Positions 18,725 through 33,058 of a stretch of DNA of 64,000 bases are shown here, piece after piece. The notes beneath the pieces were generated by a model that did not search any database, was not told where the DNA came from, and was given only the letters and a program-made list of their open reading frames with translations. Origin of the DNA: Strigamia acuminata (lineage: Eukaryota > Arthropoda > Chilopoda > Geophilomorpha > Linotaeniidae). The position numbers were made by a program, and so were the translations under genes. The stretch's first letter is position 1. Every line of letters begins with the position of its first letter. The stretch lies in assembly GCA_949358305.1 (NCBI GenBank), contig OX442314.1, positions 12,393,060 to 12,457,059 on the forward strand. Reading direction: 5' to 3'.

Positions 18725-20150
18725 TAGACAACAAACGAGGGGAATTTTCTAAATATTTCGTAGAAAATTACATTTAATGGAAATATTTTTTTCTTAAAGT
18801 TTAAATTAAATTTTTAATCGTGTTAAATCAAAATAAATGATGTAAAAACGGAATTTCTAGGTCGTGTAAAAACAGAATTGCGTGTTGTATACATATCGAA
18901 AATAAGTCGTGGGATTGATTTTGAAGTGTGTATTTAACGGTTTTTATATGTAGGAATGGAATAAAACGTTGTTTTAGAGTTGAGCTCATTACATATGCAC
19001 TTCAAAATTTGATTGAAATTGATGGTTTTTAATTTTTTTTTAAATTATTTATTCGTGCAAGTTGCGCTGCAGATAGGAGTAGGTCATTTATTTTATTTCT
19101 AAATCATGAATTATAGGTAAAGTGTGCATAATTAATTTGAATATAATTTTCCTAGCGTGAAGTTACGGGTTTGTAAAAGACATATCTGAATCTTGAGTTA
19201 TGAGTCTTAAGGAAAAGAAAAAAAAATAATTTTTTTGTTTTAGACATGAAATTCTTGCCCTATTATTACGTGAGGATTGTATAGGTTTTACTTTAAAAAT
19301 GAATCGTTTCGGTAGGAACGAAGTTGTTGATTAGACAAGCGAGGATAGTCCTTGCGAAAGACTCGATTGCATTTTAGCTTTTAGTGCCATCTGGTGGCTA
19401 CTTTTAGATTTATTTCTAGTAATGGAATGGCCAAGTATTTGGCTTATGTAAGGCTTTTTAAATTAGTTTAAATAACAGAGATAATTAGGAGATCAAGAAA
19501 ATTTATTTTAAACAAAAAGTATATTTTTTCGTGCTTTTTGTTTTTTAATGTAATATGAAGTTTTTATTTCTCGATTTGAATTTTTTGAGCTGGAGATTCT
19601 TTTTTTTATTTTTATTTTTCATTCTGTAAATATATAAATATAAAAAATTTTCTTTTTTGTTCAAGTTGTACATATTAAAAAAGAAGAATTGAACTAATAA
19701 AGAGATTTAAAAGATTGCGTGCAGCTTTTATTAGAAGCCACGTGCGGTCTACTCGTGTAAATGCAATTAATGCAAAGCAACATTTTATCGTTTTTTTTTC
19801 TTCTTCTTCATGTTTCACCGAAACCCAAACGCAGTTTCTGCAATTTTATTTCATTTTCCACGTTAGACGAAGTCAATACTGAAGTTTTAACTACGGCAAG
19901 TGGATTTTTTTTCCACTCTTGTTTTCGTGAATGTTTAACGACATGAGACGAGTCGTACTGTCGTTAGACAGAGACTTTACGAGTTGTGCACCGCACGTCG
20001 CGACAAATTCAAGTTGAGGTGATATTTTGCTGTTTTTAAAAGTCTTGCGTGCATGCTAATAGTAGATTTTGTTTAATTACGGTGTTGTTATTGAGGTTTG
20101 TCGAAATGGGGGTCAGTTGTTAGCGGTATTCGAAAGATGTTGAGGAAGAT

Positions 20151-20164
20151 GTCTCCATGACAAC
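20151..20164. promoter_or_regulatory. Weak X-box-like site
   Basis: GTCTCCATGACAAC matches the RFX consensus with two mismatches; listed as part of the cluster described in the findings. Confidence 0.25.
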
Positions 20165-20964
20165 AAGTTCGCAATGGATGGAAAGTGGCTCCGAATAACT
20201 AGAGGAATTATCGATTTTCGATATATTTTTTTTGAATTATTAAACACCAATGTACGAGTTAAATTAAATTATAAATAGTACAGTTTTTACGAAGTATCTT
20301 AAAATAACATTTTAAATTTTTTTTTCGTTCCAATTTCGGTTTATTCGTTACAAGTATTAAACAACAAACATGTCGGTATAATAATATATAAATAACTAGA
20401 AAAAAAATTAACGTTTTAATAGTCTGTACGATTTGTATTTGATTTTTAAATCAAATACTGTGAAGCCGAGAGAACAAAATCTAATAATAATGACAATAAA
20501 ATAAACGTTGTGACGTCATAATCCCATGATTCCTCGCTCGAAATTCAAAGATGGACGAATTGTGAGTATAGAAATGTAACGAGTTTTTCGCTGATTTTCA
20601 ATATTTACCGATAATTATTTGAAAAACAGGTTCGTATATTTATTTCAGGGACAAAATTGCAAACAAGTTGAATGAAATAATGATATATAAGAAACAACAA
20701 CTTTGTCGCCATTTTGCAAAAATATTTTACGAATTTGATTAGTTAGAATATTTCTTTTGTTTCAGATATGCGTTGAATGAGAAATGTTTCATGACAAGAA
20801 GTCATGAAGGATTCGAATCGAGTTTTTACTGTAACTCAACAACGTTGCATTTTTCGCAGCTCTTGCGACGGGGACTCGATCAAATTTAATTCTTGTGAGA
20901 CCAGCAGATTTAAGGCGGCCTCTATTTCGAGAGAATTCCACAGGGCGCTTTAAATCTATTTGCT

Positions 20965-23900
20965 TCACAGGATGGTATCCAGAAGACTCATAGATTTTGC
21001 AATCGTTTCATCCTGCAAAATAAATTGCACCATTAAAAATGGAGGAATTGTAGTGAGAAACGTCAACATGGGTTTTAATTTAATTTATGTCTTGCAAAAC
21101 ATGTTGAATTTTTATCTTTTGGACAAAAAATTGCATTTTTTAGTACATTTTTTGTGATGGAGGAAAGTTATTTTGCTTTTAATTCATTGAATTTGAATTA
21201 TATTGAAAGATTTTTGAAATATTTCCGGGTATTTCATTGAAATTCAATGAAATTCTCGTGTTGCCAGGCGGCAATCACATTCCCAAGAGGTTTGGTTGCC
21301 ATAACAATCACATAACGTATCAAAAAAATCAAGCCAAACCTCAAGATCGTTATTTAGAGGAAATAAATATTGAAAATGCATTCACCTTCATACACATCTC
21401 CATGAATTCATCAATTGTGATCACTCCGTCCCGGTTTAAATCAAGTCTCTGTAAAGAAAAAAACAAATTAACAGCAGATTTTTCATTTCTTTTTTATTAA
21501 TTTCGAAAAAAATAATAATAATCTTGCATATACACCATATTTTTTCGAGTCTAAACGGCGTCTTAGAATCGAAGAAATGCGGTGTATTAAAAAATTAATA
21601 ACTTTTATTGATGCATTTCAGGACATTGATCGAGCATACATTTATTAATGTGAAATTTAAAAAATCCCCATTACGGAACACGTTCGGATTCAATTAATGT
21701 CACATCTATTAGTTTTCGTAATGACATTGGACATATTTTAATGGGAAAGTGGCAGTCAATGGAGGAGACCCGTTGCTGCGATGCTCGACTAATATGGAAA
21801 TTGTAAGTTATTCACTTTTTATTATTTATAATTTTAATCAAGTGGAAGTGGTTATTTTTGAAATAATGTTCTAAATGTTGCCACTGGTCTCAGATTAACT
21901 CTCTTGACCTCGTTCCGCCTTCATTTTATTACAATTATTTCTTATCTATGCAATCTACTCGACTTTATGCTAACATAAATGAAATCAGATTTTATGTTGT
22001 TTTCGGGCATAACGTATTGCGGTTCAAACTAACGAAGTTTCGTTTGATTAAATTTAATCTTTGGTCTAATTTTTTATGTAAAAATCAATAGAACTCTTAC
22101 ATCGTTTCAGATTATCACACAAAAAAATCTTAACCACTCATTTTGCAAATAATCATCAGGACTTTCTTAATGTCTGGTTGCGATTTAAGAAAGACACTTA
22201 AATGCCATTAGTTGTGAGTTAAATCTCGTAAATGTTGGTTTATAATGTGTTACGTCCAGCGAGGACTGTCCAGAATGGGTTCAGTGAGTGCCATTCGCCT
22301 AGCCAACCATAAATGGTCAGTAAAACGAGCTAGGAATACTCATCAATTAGCACTGGTATGCACATTTTATTGCGATTAAAAGGAAATTGCAGGCCACGTA
22401 AGGTGCTTTTGCAAGATGATTTAAATTTGCTATTCAACATGCTACGATGTTGTCATCTAAAAGAAAAGCAGTCGCATCTAGTGAAAATTATTCTTTCATT
22501 TCTTTATTTCCCTGGGCTCGAATATTTCTGCTGGCAAAATCCACTCCTTGAATGCAGAGGAGGAAACAAAAAGAAAAGTCCAAAGGGCATTAATTGAAGA
22601 TATTCTTGTCAGTACAGATGGAGAACACTTGAATTGCATTTACAACGTAGTAATTTTTATATACATTTGTTTGGTGAGCATTTTAAGCAATATTTCTACA
22701 GTCGAGCTTTGTTAAGCCTTGTTCACATTTGCGATTTTATCACGCGGATGTGAGCTTGTGGACTGCGTATTCGCAAAGTAGGTGTGAGTGGGTTTACATT
22801 ACACCACCGTCGCGAATCACTAGCGGTTTTTACTCAAAACAATCCTACAATTCCGTAATCAAAAATAGCGTCAATAAAATCACTGGTGTGTGGTGTTGAA
22901 ACGTGGAGTCATGTTTGAAACGTGACGTCATCAGATGGAAAAAGTTGCGCAGAAAAATAGAATAGAAATAAATTTTATTTCCAAAATCCGCCGTGAATCC
23001 GCATTTGTAGCAGGAAGTGACGAACATGACGTCATTTTTAGGTGCGTATCCGCGACGTTATCGCAAGTGTGAACCACGCTTTGTAATGAATTGCAAGGGA
23101 CCCGAGAAATCGGTTCGTTATAATATAACAAAAGTTTGTTCTATCAAAGTTTTTTAACACGGTGTTCTATGGCTAACCAACCAACCAAGCCATTTTTATA
23201 TACCGTATTTTACCGATTAAGAGTCGCCCTCGAATAAGAGCCACAACCGAGAGAGGCGATTTGATATAAGAGCTGCGGCTATATACGTTCAATGAACGTA
23301 ACAGTGAGATATCGGCCGCTATTTATAATAAGAGTCGGCCTCGATTAATAGCCGCAGCTGAAAGTGGCAATTTTGAATAAGAGCCGCGGCTCTTACTCGG
23401 TAAAATACGGAATTCGGTATTCCAAAAAATTCGTTATATCGCGGTTCGTTATACGAGGGTTGACTGTACGGTGACAAAAAGGTGGCATCAAAATGACCGG
23501 CTTTTGGTTTAAGTTGACGAAATGTTTGTCAACCAGGTGAACAAACCCCTAATAGGTCACTTTAGATCAATAATAGTGACTTATAATCACTGATGACCGT
23601 GAACGCACTTAAACAATACATTTGCCAGAGTGTTAGTACAAATGAAAGGTCATCATCTCAGCTAATCAAAACACATGCTAGGAACTGAGGGTCGTCTTTG
23701 TTAGTTGGAGCGCTCTAATGTGATCAGTGGTTTCTTAATAAAGCGAACAAATTATTGGGACTTTTTTCCCCGCTGACAAGAGAATTAGACTGTCTGGGCG
23801 GATAGAGTATGATTGTCTACTAGTATTTGTTTCACGATTAGATTTCCATTGCATGTTTTGTTTTCAATTGTTTGTGCTTAAGACACGATCGAGGGGTGTG

Positions 23901-26900
23901 ACCACACGGCGCCAAAACTTAATTCGACGACTATACTCTGGCATACTATAAGAGTGGCCTTTCTCCCATTGACTGAGCCATTTTACTGGTGTAGTGATAC
24001 CAAAAAATAGACCCAAACACCAGAATTACACTTGATGTGCAGACGTTGTATTAAAAATTCAAAAATTGTTTGCTTTCCTGATAAAGCAACCAATAAACTG
24101 AAACACATGCACAAAAACATTTGTACAGAGTACAGGGCACTGATAAGACATGGATCTAGCCTTGTTGGATACTCGGCCCATGCACACATTATGTACAGAA
24201 ACACAATGGTGTAAAACGTGCTTCGCCTTGCAGGATATTCCAATTTGTATATTTACTACTTTTCCTTTCCTTCCAAAGTTCTTTTGTACATTTTTTCAAT
24301 TTCCTCTCTTTGTACCAGCCGATTTATAGTGGCAAGGCACCATATGAAATTGTTTTTAACTCGTAAAAGATGGCAGGTTAACTCGAAATGAAAAGCTTTT
24401 ACTATTTCGTGCAAGATATATTAACTTACTTGGAAGACCCTTTCCACGTGATCTGATGTTGCTTGCTCGTCCACGCCCGGATTTGTGTATCTACCCATAA
24501 GACTATAAATGGATGTGACAATGTCCAGCATCTCATCTCTGGTGATGGAACCGTCATGGTTGATGTCGTACAAATTGAAAGCCCAGCGCAGTTTATCTTG
24601 TAAACTTCCTCTTGACAGCACCGACAGTGTGACGACGAAATCCTTGTATGTGTATTATATGTACAGATTTAAAAAGAAGTAGAAAAGGACTGAATAAAAC
24701 CGTTTTCAAGAATGATTAACTGTGTGATCGGGAACAGAAAAGGGGTCGTTGTTGATAAATGGCAGGCCACGCACAACAGATGTAAGTAAATGGGTTTTTT
24801 CTTTTTTCTTTTTTCTTTTTCTTTCAGTTTTAGAGCTAGATCAGTGACTAGATGGTGGTTTTAACCGACATACATTTAAAGTTTTTCTTCGCTCGTTTTT
24901 GTATAGTTTGGACATGTAGATTTGTGGTGCAATAACAAGCAATGGAAAATTTCTTGTAAATGTCCCCTCGTTTGGCAACGATTCAAGTGACCACGAGATG
25001 AGTGGGAAATTTATAGTAAAGTGGTAGACCATGGAATAAATATTGTTAAAAGTGTTGGGATAATGAAAAACTCAGATTCATTGAAGCAATATGTAATACA
25101 CTGTATTTTATCGATTAAGCATCGCCCTCGAATAGTAGCTGCAGATCAGAGTGGCGATTTGATATAAGAGCTGCCTTCGATTAGTAGCTGGGGCTGTTAT
25201 TCAAGGGGGGCTACAATTCGAGGTTTTTAATTCAAGTATCAGTTTGAAGGCAACTTCAATGGATCGTTTTGAGAATGGAAACGATCATGTGTATATGAAA
25301 TAATCGTAACATAACGAATACTGTACACTCTTAGCGTACCGAAACGGTGCAAACATTGTGCCAATTGCAATAAGAGCCGCGGCTCAGAGTGCCCATTTTG
25401 AATAAGAGCCGCAGAGCCGCGACTATTAATATTTGGTAAAATACACTAGCTGCATTCAAAAAGTCTAAAACGACTCGTTTCTGTCGTTTTAGACTTTTTG
25501 AATGCAGCTAGTATTTGAAATGCATTAAGTTTCACAAGACACTTGAGAATGCATTTTGTTAAATATTTTATGAAATGCATTACTTAAATTTTGTGAAATG
25601 CTGCACATTTTGGAATGCATGAATTGGGCAAATCTAAAAATATATTGTAATGTTTTAAAGGTTTTAGGTGTTAGTTTTTGTTTTTGTATTTTTTAACGTC
25701 ACAAGACAAAAACACGAACATCTAAAACACTTGTAACACGACTTTTTTAATGCAGCTATTTTAAAAATTGCGACATGAAAAAGTTGTGGAAATTACATCA
25801 CATGATACATGTGGAATTACATCACATGATCTATGGCGAATTACGTCACATGATATATGGAATTGGGGCGTGTAAACAACACGAGCAAAGAAAATATTTT
25901 TTTAGCATTTAATTTTGCGGTAGGTACCATGGCATCTTTTAGTAGGATAGGGAGGACAAATCAATAATAAAAGTGACTAAAATTTGTATATTCACGCTGT
26001 TAATTATTTCCACACTTGAGAATTTATAAACAGGAACGGAGAAAGTGGGGATGCACAACTGCTTGTTATTCTTGTGAGTTACTCATACATAGTTAATATG
26101 AGCTTCATTTTGAAATGAAATTTGACTGCTGGTATTTTCATTTTGACTTGTAGAATTGACAAATGGGAGTTTTTGAAACTGGATGCTCGATCCAATTTGC
26201 AGCTTTGCGTGAATAAAAAGGTTGTATGTGGGAACTTGGGGTGAAGTTAGTTGTTTTCATTGTAAAATGGGTTTTCGAGTAGTTTTCCATGTAGGTGTTT
26301 TACCATTCTGTACGTGCGCCGCAATTGACCCAGGACTATTGAAATGAGATTTGATGTTTACCTGGAAACTGATGGATCCATTCTGTTCGGGATCAAAAGT
26401 CATAAAGACGTAGTGGGCATATTGACTGGCATCTGCAATTTCACATTGCAATTGCATCTGTCAATAAGAGGATCAAGCCAGAGGACGATGTTGATCTCAC
26501 CCCCTTGTGGGAAGAATTGTGCGTAAATCCCTTTGAAGGTATCTTCGTTCACCATGCCGCTGGGACATTCCTATAAAAGAGAAAGGTGCTTTTATTTTCG
26601 ACTATAGGAAAGTGAAGTGGAATTCGCCTTTATGTTCAATTGTAATTGCAAAGCGTGCGATGCGAGCGGGAAACGTGTGTGGGCAAGTACCGTTAAGGGT
26701 TAATTTGGAGCATGTTTTGTTTCGTGTCACTATAACTTTGTTCTGATGCTTACCGGGTGTGGATGATGAAATTCAGGTTTAATCCTCAGCTTAGAGATGA
26801 TATGAAACTTCAAAATTGCTTTTTTTGGACGTGTTTTGAGTTATAACGTTCTTAAATTGGAAATTCTCACGTTTTCCAAAAATACAAAAATTTAATAATG

Positions 26901-29900
26901 GGTGAATTCAAAGTTTTTGTTTGTGTGCTTTTTCGTGTTTTTACATGCGAATGTGCGCGAGATTAATTACTTCGGTTTTGAGTCTGTTTATAGTTTAGAT
27001 TTTGGGTTTTGCTAGTAAAGAGCAATTAAAATACCATCATTTTCACTCAGTCAAGAAATTATGGCCCACTTGTTTTAAGCCGAGCCAACCTGTCGTCTTA
27101 CCCCACTTGTACAGATTATAAAATATGTAGGAATCATAACACATTATTTTTGGCACTATGTCTTGCTGGAAGGATAAGTTAAATTCAGAAAAATGCAAAT
27201 TACGACTAAACAGAAAGATCATTCAAAATAAAAACTTGGCACATTGGATTTGCGATCTGGCACAATCATTTTTATGAATCCTTCTGTGTCTAGTCCTGTC
27301 AACATGATGAAAATTAAGGTATACAGCCGTGGACAAAAAAACTTCTCTTCAGTTTAGCTGTTTTAAGTTAATCTATCATTATTTGCTCGGTCTATTTTTT
27401 AATAACTTACTGTTGTTAGGGCAAGACGAGAGACCGGATCAAGATTGATGTAATTGAATCTCAATGGATGTTTTATGTCATCTGGTAGATAACCTTAAAA
27501 CAGCTAAACTGAAGGGAAGTTTTTTTTGTCCACGACTTTTTTTGTTAGTGAATTTTTCATTGCTAGCAATTTTAAAACTGGTAATGCGAAACTGCCTGAG
27601 ATTTTGCGTAAGTTTCAGAAGGGATTGGATACGTTTTTTAAGATATCACAATTAGATCTTTCAACACTAAATGAACAATAAATCAATTCTAAACTATTCA
27701 ACAGTGGGCAGAAAAAGCCGATTTGATTAATATTGACCATCACCAACAGTGTTAGCATATCTTATTACCCAATACATCAGGGAAATGAATAAGATCAAGG
27801 CGTATCTCGTCGAAGTGTGCAGAGATTGCTTTCAAACACGATTCTTCCAAACTCGATGCTGATTTTCTACGAGGCATGTCATGATGTTAGATGATCAGTC
27901 CTGAATGAAATGATGACAAATCAGTCAGCCATCACTTAAATAAACAGAACTTAAACAGAACACTCTAGTTATGGTTCTTTTTGTGTTCTTTCTGTTTATG
28001 GAAACATTAAAAATAACAAAAACAAACTTGAATGCATGTAATGTCTATACTCTTTCCGCACTCAAAAGGAGCCCTGGAAGCTGGGCTCCCATTGGCCCTA
28101 TTTAATTACTCAAAACTGCAGTTGAACTACTGCTACTAGGAAAAGTAGTTCCTTATGATTTTTAGTCTATTCGTGAATAATTATGGTTGAAATGATCTAC
28201 ATTGATTGTTATTATGTAATAAAATGTTTTTTCTATCTTTGAAATAAGGTTTTATGTTTTTTTTAGTTAAAACAAATTTCTTTTCATTTTATTGCTTGCT
28301 GTGCCTGGAGAGCACATGTTATTTTAGCCGATCTATTACAATGTCTGTACGCCATCACAAGTCTGGTGTTTTGGGTCTTCTTTTTGTATCAGTACTCAAG
28401 TGAAATGGCTTGGCCAATGGGAGCCCAGCTTCCAGGGCTCCTCTTGAGTGCGGAAAGAGTATAATGTGCACCGGATTTTGCATAAATTATTTATTAAAGT
28501 CATCGATTTTCCAATTTAACCCCAAGTTGAGGCCAAACAGTTAGGTACTATTTTTGTCTTCTTTTTTAACTGAATTTTAAACACATTAGAAAGTTTGCGG
28601 GATGCATTTTTCCCTTATTTTGCTCCACGATACACTATTTAAGTACCATATGGTAAGGGAAAAATCTTTAGTGTATGGTTTTTAACGCTAAAATAAAATA
28701 TAGCGCAGCCAATCAGAATTCAGAACACTATGTTGCGAGGTCACGGGACACCCATTGCCGAGACCAAAGCTAATTTGACGGTCATAGGTACGTAGATTGG
28801 ATGATACGTAAGGGGAAAATGCAGCCTACAAAAACTTATTTTATCATTTTTCCCTTACACTATTTTTTTTACCGTATAGTCTTAAACTGTAAGGGAATAA
28901 TGCATCTCGCAAACTCTCCATTTTCTCTTTCACGGTATTCTTAAGTCTTCAGTGGTTTTAAGTGACGCGCAGTACTGCAGGGAATCAAAGGTCTTGTTTA
29001 CTAGCTCGAATCTTAGACCGACCGATCATAAAAACATATTTGTTTAACACTTAGTGAGTTCAAAGAAATATTTGAGAAGTCTCAGCACATGCTGCATCTG
29101 TCACATCCCACAGTCGAGCACTTAACGTCATTCTTATCATTTCTAATTATCGAGGAAGTCGCTATCTGCGATGGCGCTATCAGCTGCCGATTATCTTTAG
29201 CTTTCCGGCAACTCCATTTTTTTTCTTCTTTTGTATTAAAATTTTTAATTTTCAATTTGACAAATTGAAATTAGGCAATTGGACTGCTAACTTTACGAGA
29301 CATGCAAATTTCACATTACAATTTCACATTACAGCAATAACACATCATTTATATGCAAATTTACGTAAACAAGTTAAGAAAACTTTTGTTTGCAGAGTAG
29401 ATAATGCATTTAGAAGACTGAATTAGACGGAACATATTCTAAAATTCCAATTTCATTTGTCTCACGAAACAAATCACATTTGCTTAGGCAACTCCCATCA
29501 CGTAGCAGCAGAAACCTGTGCATTATTACCAACACATAAGCTTACTACATTTCAAAACTGCTTCTTTACATTCGAAAAGTTTAAAACGACCGTTTCTGTC
29601 TTATGAATTTTCAAGTTTAGCTTTGTTTTTGCTGGCTGTGTCAAATTTATGCATCTGTCCAGTTTAAACTTTAATAAATGTGTTTCACACTACGCTTTGG
29701 TTGTTTGTGCAACAAGAAACAAATATTTCAAGAAGTGATGTCACAATTACAGTATAAAACGGGGTCAGATGATTTCGTTGCCACTTTTTTGCAATAAAAC
29801 GCTTGTTAGTTTGATTTCTTTCACTCTGTTTCGCTTTATTGTATGTGTCCCAAACTAAGCGGGGAAATTGCCCCTCTGCACTGATAATTTTGTTAGAAGC

Positions 29901-32900
29901 ACGAGTCAACCGCGGTGATGAAATGAATCAACCGCCACAAAAATACAGACATGGCTTTAACCTGCTGTGCGGTTTATCACGGCCCATTCTCAGGCTCAGG
30001 CAATCGTCACCAGACCTCGGAGTTTCACCGTGGCTGTCAGTGGTGCAAGACAGACTGTTACTGCAACAGATGTGACTGTTCATGATGATTAGAGACCGGA
30101 TAAATGCATAAATGCATGGAATATATTTATATTCAATATAAAGCCAAAATCCCGGATGATCACTAAACTTGTAATAAGTTGTGAGTGACTCCATATTCCA
30201 CATTATCCCTATTAAATGAAACGTTTTTCTCTCAAAATTAATAACCTTCACGTTACCTTCACATTTCAATTTCCATCCATAAATAATGCTTAACTTATGG
30301 TTAGTACATCAACTCCCTAAGCTTTTATCATTCTTTATCCCCAGTCCTGAGCTAACCCTAATTTTTTTCTTCGCTCGGGTAAACATCAGTTAAGACATGA
30401 CACAAATGAGGTTTCATTAATTAATTGACAGTGTACAAGTGACCGCACAACTTTATCAAAGTCACACGGGCATTTAATGAGAGTATCATGCTGTGTTGCC
30501 ATGACGACAAGCCTTAAAAAACTGGTGAAGATTTTCATTTGCGGAAGGTGCAAGTAATATTTCTCCTCGCATCGATTTTGCATCACGTTTTAAATGTTTG
30601 ATGCGCGTCGATTCGTATTTGATCGACGGTTTTTCCACGAGAAAACTCTACAAGTTGGTCGGAGTGCGCTTCAGGTTGTGATTGGGTAAACGTGAACAGT
30701 ATAGATAGAAGTCTCTAGAGAGTAGTAAGAATCTATCTCAACAATTGTTGTCGGACTAGTCCCTAGACATTTTGAGTTGTACGACACATGCGAATCAGAC
30801 GCAGACACCGTTGGCACTCATTCGGCTGTGCAGGAGTTAGTTGGGCTGGGCAAGTATCGGGTAAGAAGGTTGCTAGGAGATATGCTGAGTTGCTATGGCA
30901 ATATCTTTAGACGAATCTTATCACGAGTAAACAGCATCTCGGCGCTTATTTCTCTTTTCCACCCGGATGAGTCAATAATGAGGGCATTGTGGCTCAGGTT
31001 TGTCCGTGATGTCTCGTATTTTTTTTTTCTTAAACCAAGCTTTTGGGAATTATTCTAATTTATTATTTATTGCGTGTATATAAAAAATTATCGGATTATT
31101 ATTTTTTTAAGTAAAACCATGAACCAACACGGACACGTATCCACATGTTCAGAGCGTTTTGCCACCGAAGGCGCCACATAATGTATAGCCGCACTGTATT
31201 CTGGGATGACAACAGGTAACAAACATGCTTAGTTGGCAAGCAATGTGTAACACATGATTGCTGTCATCCAATCAGCGCACAGAACAATGAATCAATAGGA
31301 AATAACACACGGATGCGTGTCCATGTTATCCTTGGTTCATGGTATAACGCCGATGATCACTGCTCTTCGGATAACCGGTCGTTCGCTTAACCGACGTTCG
31401 GATAATCGGCGTTCAATACTGTTCAATACTGTGGTTTGGGAGTTAAATGAAAGCTGGAAGGGCATAATTAATTTAGATATTTATGTGTATATAAATAAAA
31501 TGTTTGGTAAAAAACAAATGGACTGAGATGCGCTTCTCATCTTCTTATGCCAAAGAGCCAAATGGCTCGCCGTAATTCAATCATGCTCGTCGTTAATTAT
31601 TTCTTGAGATGTTGGGCTGGTCGCTCGTGTGTGGACTTTGTGCTTTAGGTTTTATGCGGGAAGGAAAATTGGATGCGAAAAGTGTAGTGTGTAGTGAAGA
31701 AAGATGGGACGTGACGGTTTTAAAAAGGATGACAAGTTGGAAAATGGATGTTGGAAATGAAATTGTCAAACGTGACGTCGAACGGGGATGCGAAAGCAAT
31801 TAAAGTGTGGCCATGTTGAATACGGCATGTATTTAAATGCTGGCGACTAACCTGTTTGAATCCACGGTACATGACTTGAATTTCTTTCCTGCTGAATTTT
31901 GTGTTCCGGCAAAGTGCGTCGATTCCTCCAGGTTTGTAACGGACGGCGTGCAGTTCCAGCTCATCTTGATCGTTATCTGTTCACCGAAACGAGAAAATTA
32001 TTCACATTTTAAATCAGTTATTTTCAGGAAAGTAAATTTATTTTTATTTATTTTTATTTATTTTTTTTAATAATAATAAATTAATAATGTATTTTTAGCG
32101 TCGCAAAAATGATCTTGTTACTATGTATACGTTGTATACTTGGAATGTTGATTTAGTTTCGTTGGTGGTTCGAAATTTATGACTCCGATAAGCCTAATTG
32201 CTTTTGCACTTCCTAAATGGTTTATATGCAAGCTAGAAACTCGCATTTCATTAAGTTAAAATCTCATTTCCCAGTCCATATATTCATTTCTATCCACTCT
32301 GGAACGTCACTCGGTTTCCCTGCCTTCCCCTATTTCACACCTGTGGACTTTGTCTTTTCAGAGTACTTTAAGAAGTCGATTTTTGCTGTATTACGCACAT
32401 GTGGATTCGTGACTGTGAAACGCCCATGCATCGACCCCATCATTCGTCTCTTTACCATATTTGCGAACCGCAAAACCACACCTGGAGTGTGAAGAGAGAG
32501 CGGGAATGGGTGGACAGTTTTGTCTTACCTTTCTTTCGACGGAAACTACGACGAAGAAATTTCGCCATAGCAACGAGACGGGTCGTGTGTGCAGTAATCC
32601 GCGCGCTGTTCTTCGCGATTGCTCTTGCTCTCTTCCGCACGTGCCATGGGGGAAACGCGGAGCAGTCTCATTTCTGGGCAAAGTAGTTCGTGGCGCCAGT
32701 ATACCGCGTGTGGGAGTTGGGACCCCGGGAAACGAAGGTAAACAGCTCGTAACGTCAGCGATGCACTCGTTAGAGCGAAAGTAAATAACAAGCCGGATTT
32801 CATCATATCCACTCCCACGCATCAATTTGGGCGAAAAATGGGTGGGAGGAGAGATGAAGTGGACAAGTAATGGCGAATTCCAACAGTTTTTTTTTTTTTT

Positions 32901-33024
32901 TTTTTTTTAATTTATTTTTTTTTAAGACTGAATGTACTTGTAATGATGGATTTGAGGAATGTGCAAGTAGACAAATTGCGGGCAAACAGCCCAGTGTGTC
33001 TTTGAAGAAGTCTGTTTATTTTTG

Positions 33025-33058
<34 letters not shown>

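Larger units (their letters stand above)
17399..20964. other. Intergenic region between the convergent KChIP genes
   Basis: No supportable coding exon. It holds an X-box at 17889-17902, an inverted-repeat element (18404-18724), another X-box-like site at 20151-20164 and AT-rich low complexity. A polypyrimidine tract ending CAG near 17799 precedes a GC-richer stretch (17800-17990) that could be a non-coding 3' exon of KChIP gene 1, but I have no protein evidence. Confidence 0.45.

Noticed and set aside
21535-21600. Possible further MITE fragment
   Set aside because: It resembles the style of the neighbouring elements, but I could not find a convincing inverted partner end.
30777-31058. 93-residue ORF as a gene
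   Set aside because: No homology recognised, no splice signals and it lies in a long intron full of repeats.
32391-32825. 144-residue ORF and neighbours in KChIP gene 2 intron 1
   Set aside because: Several overlapping frames on both strands in a GC-richer patch; none has a phase-1 donor fitting KChIP exon 2 and none matches a family I know.
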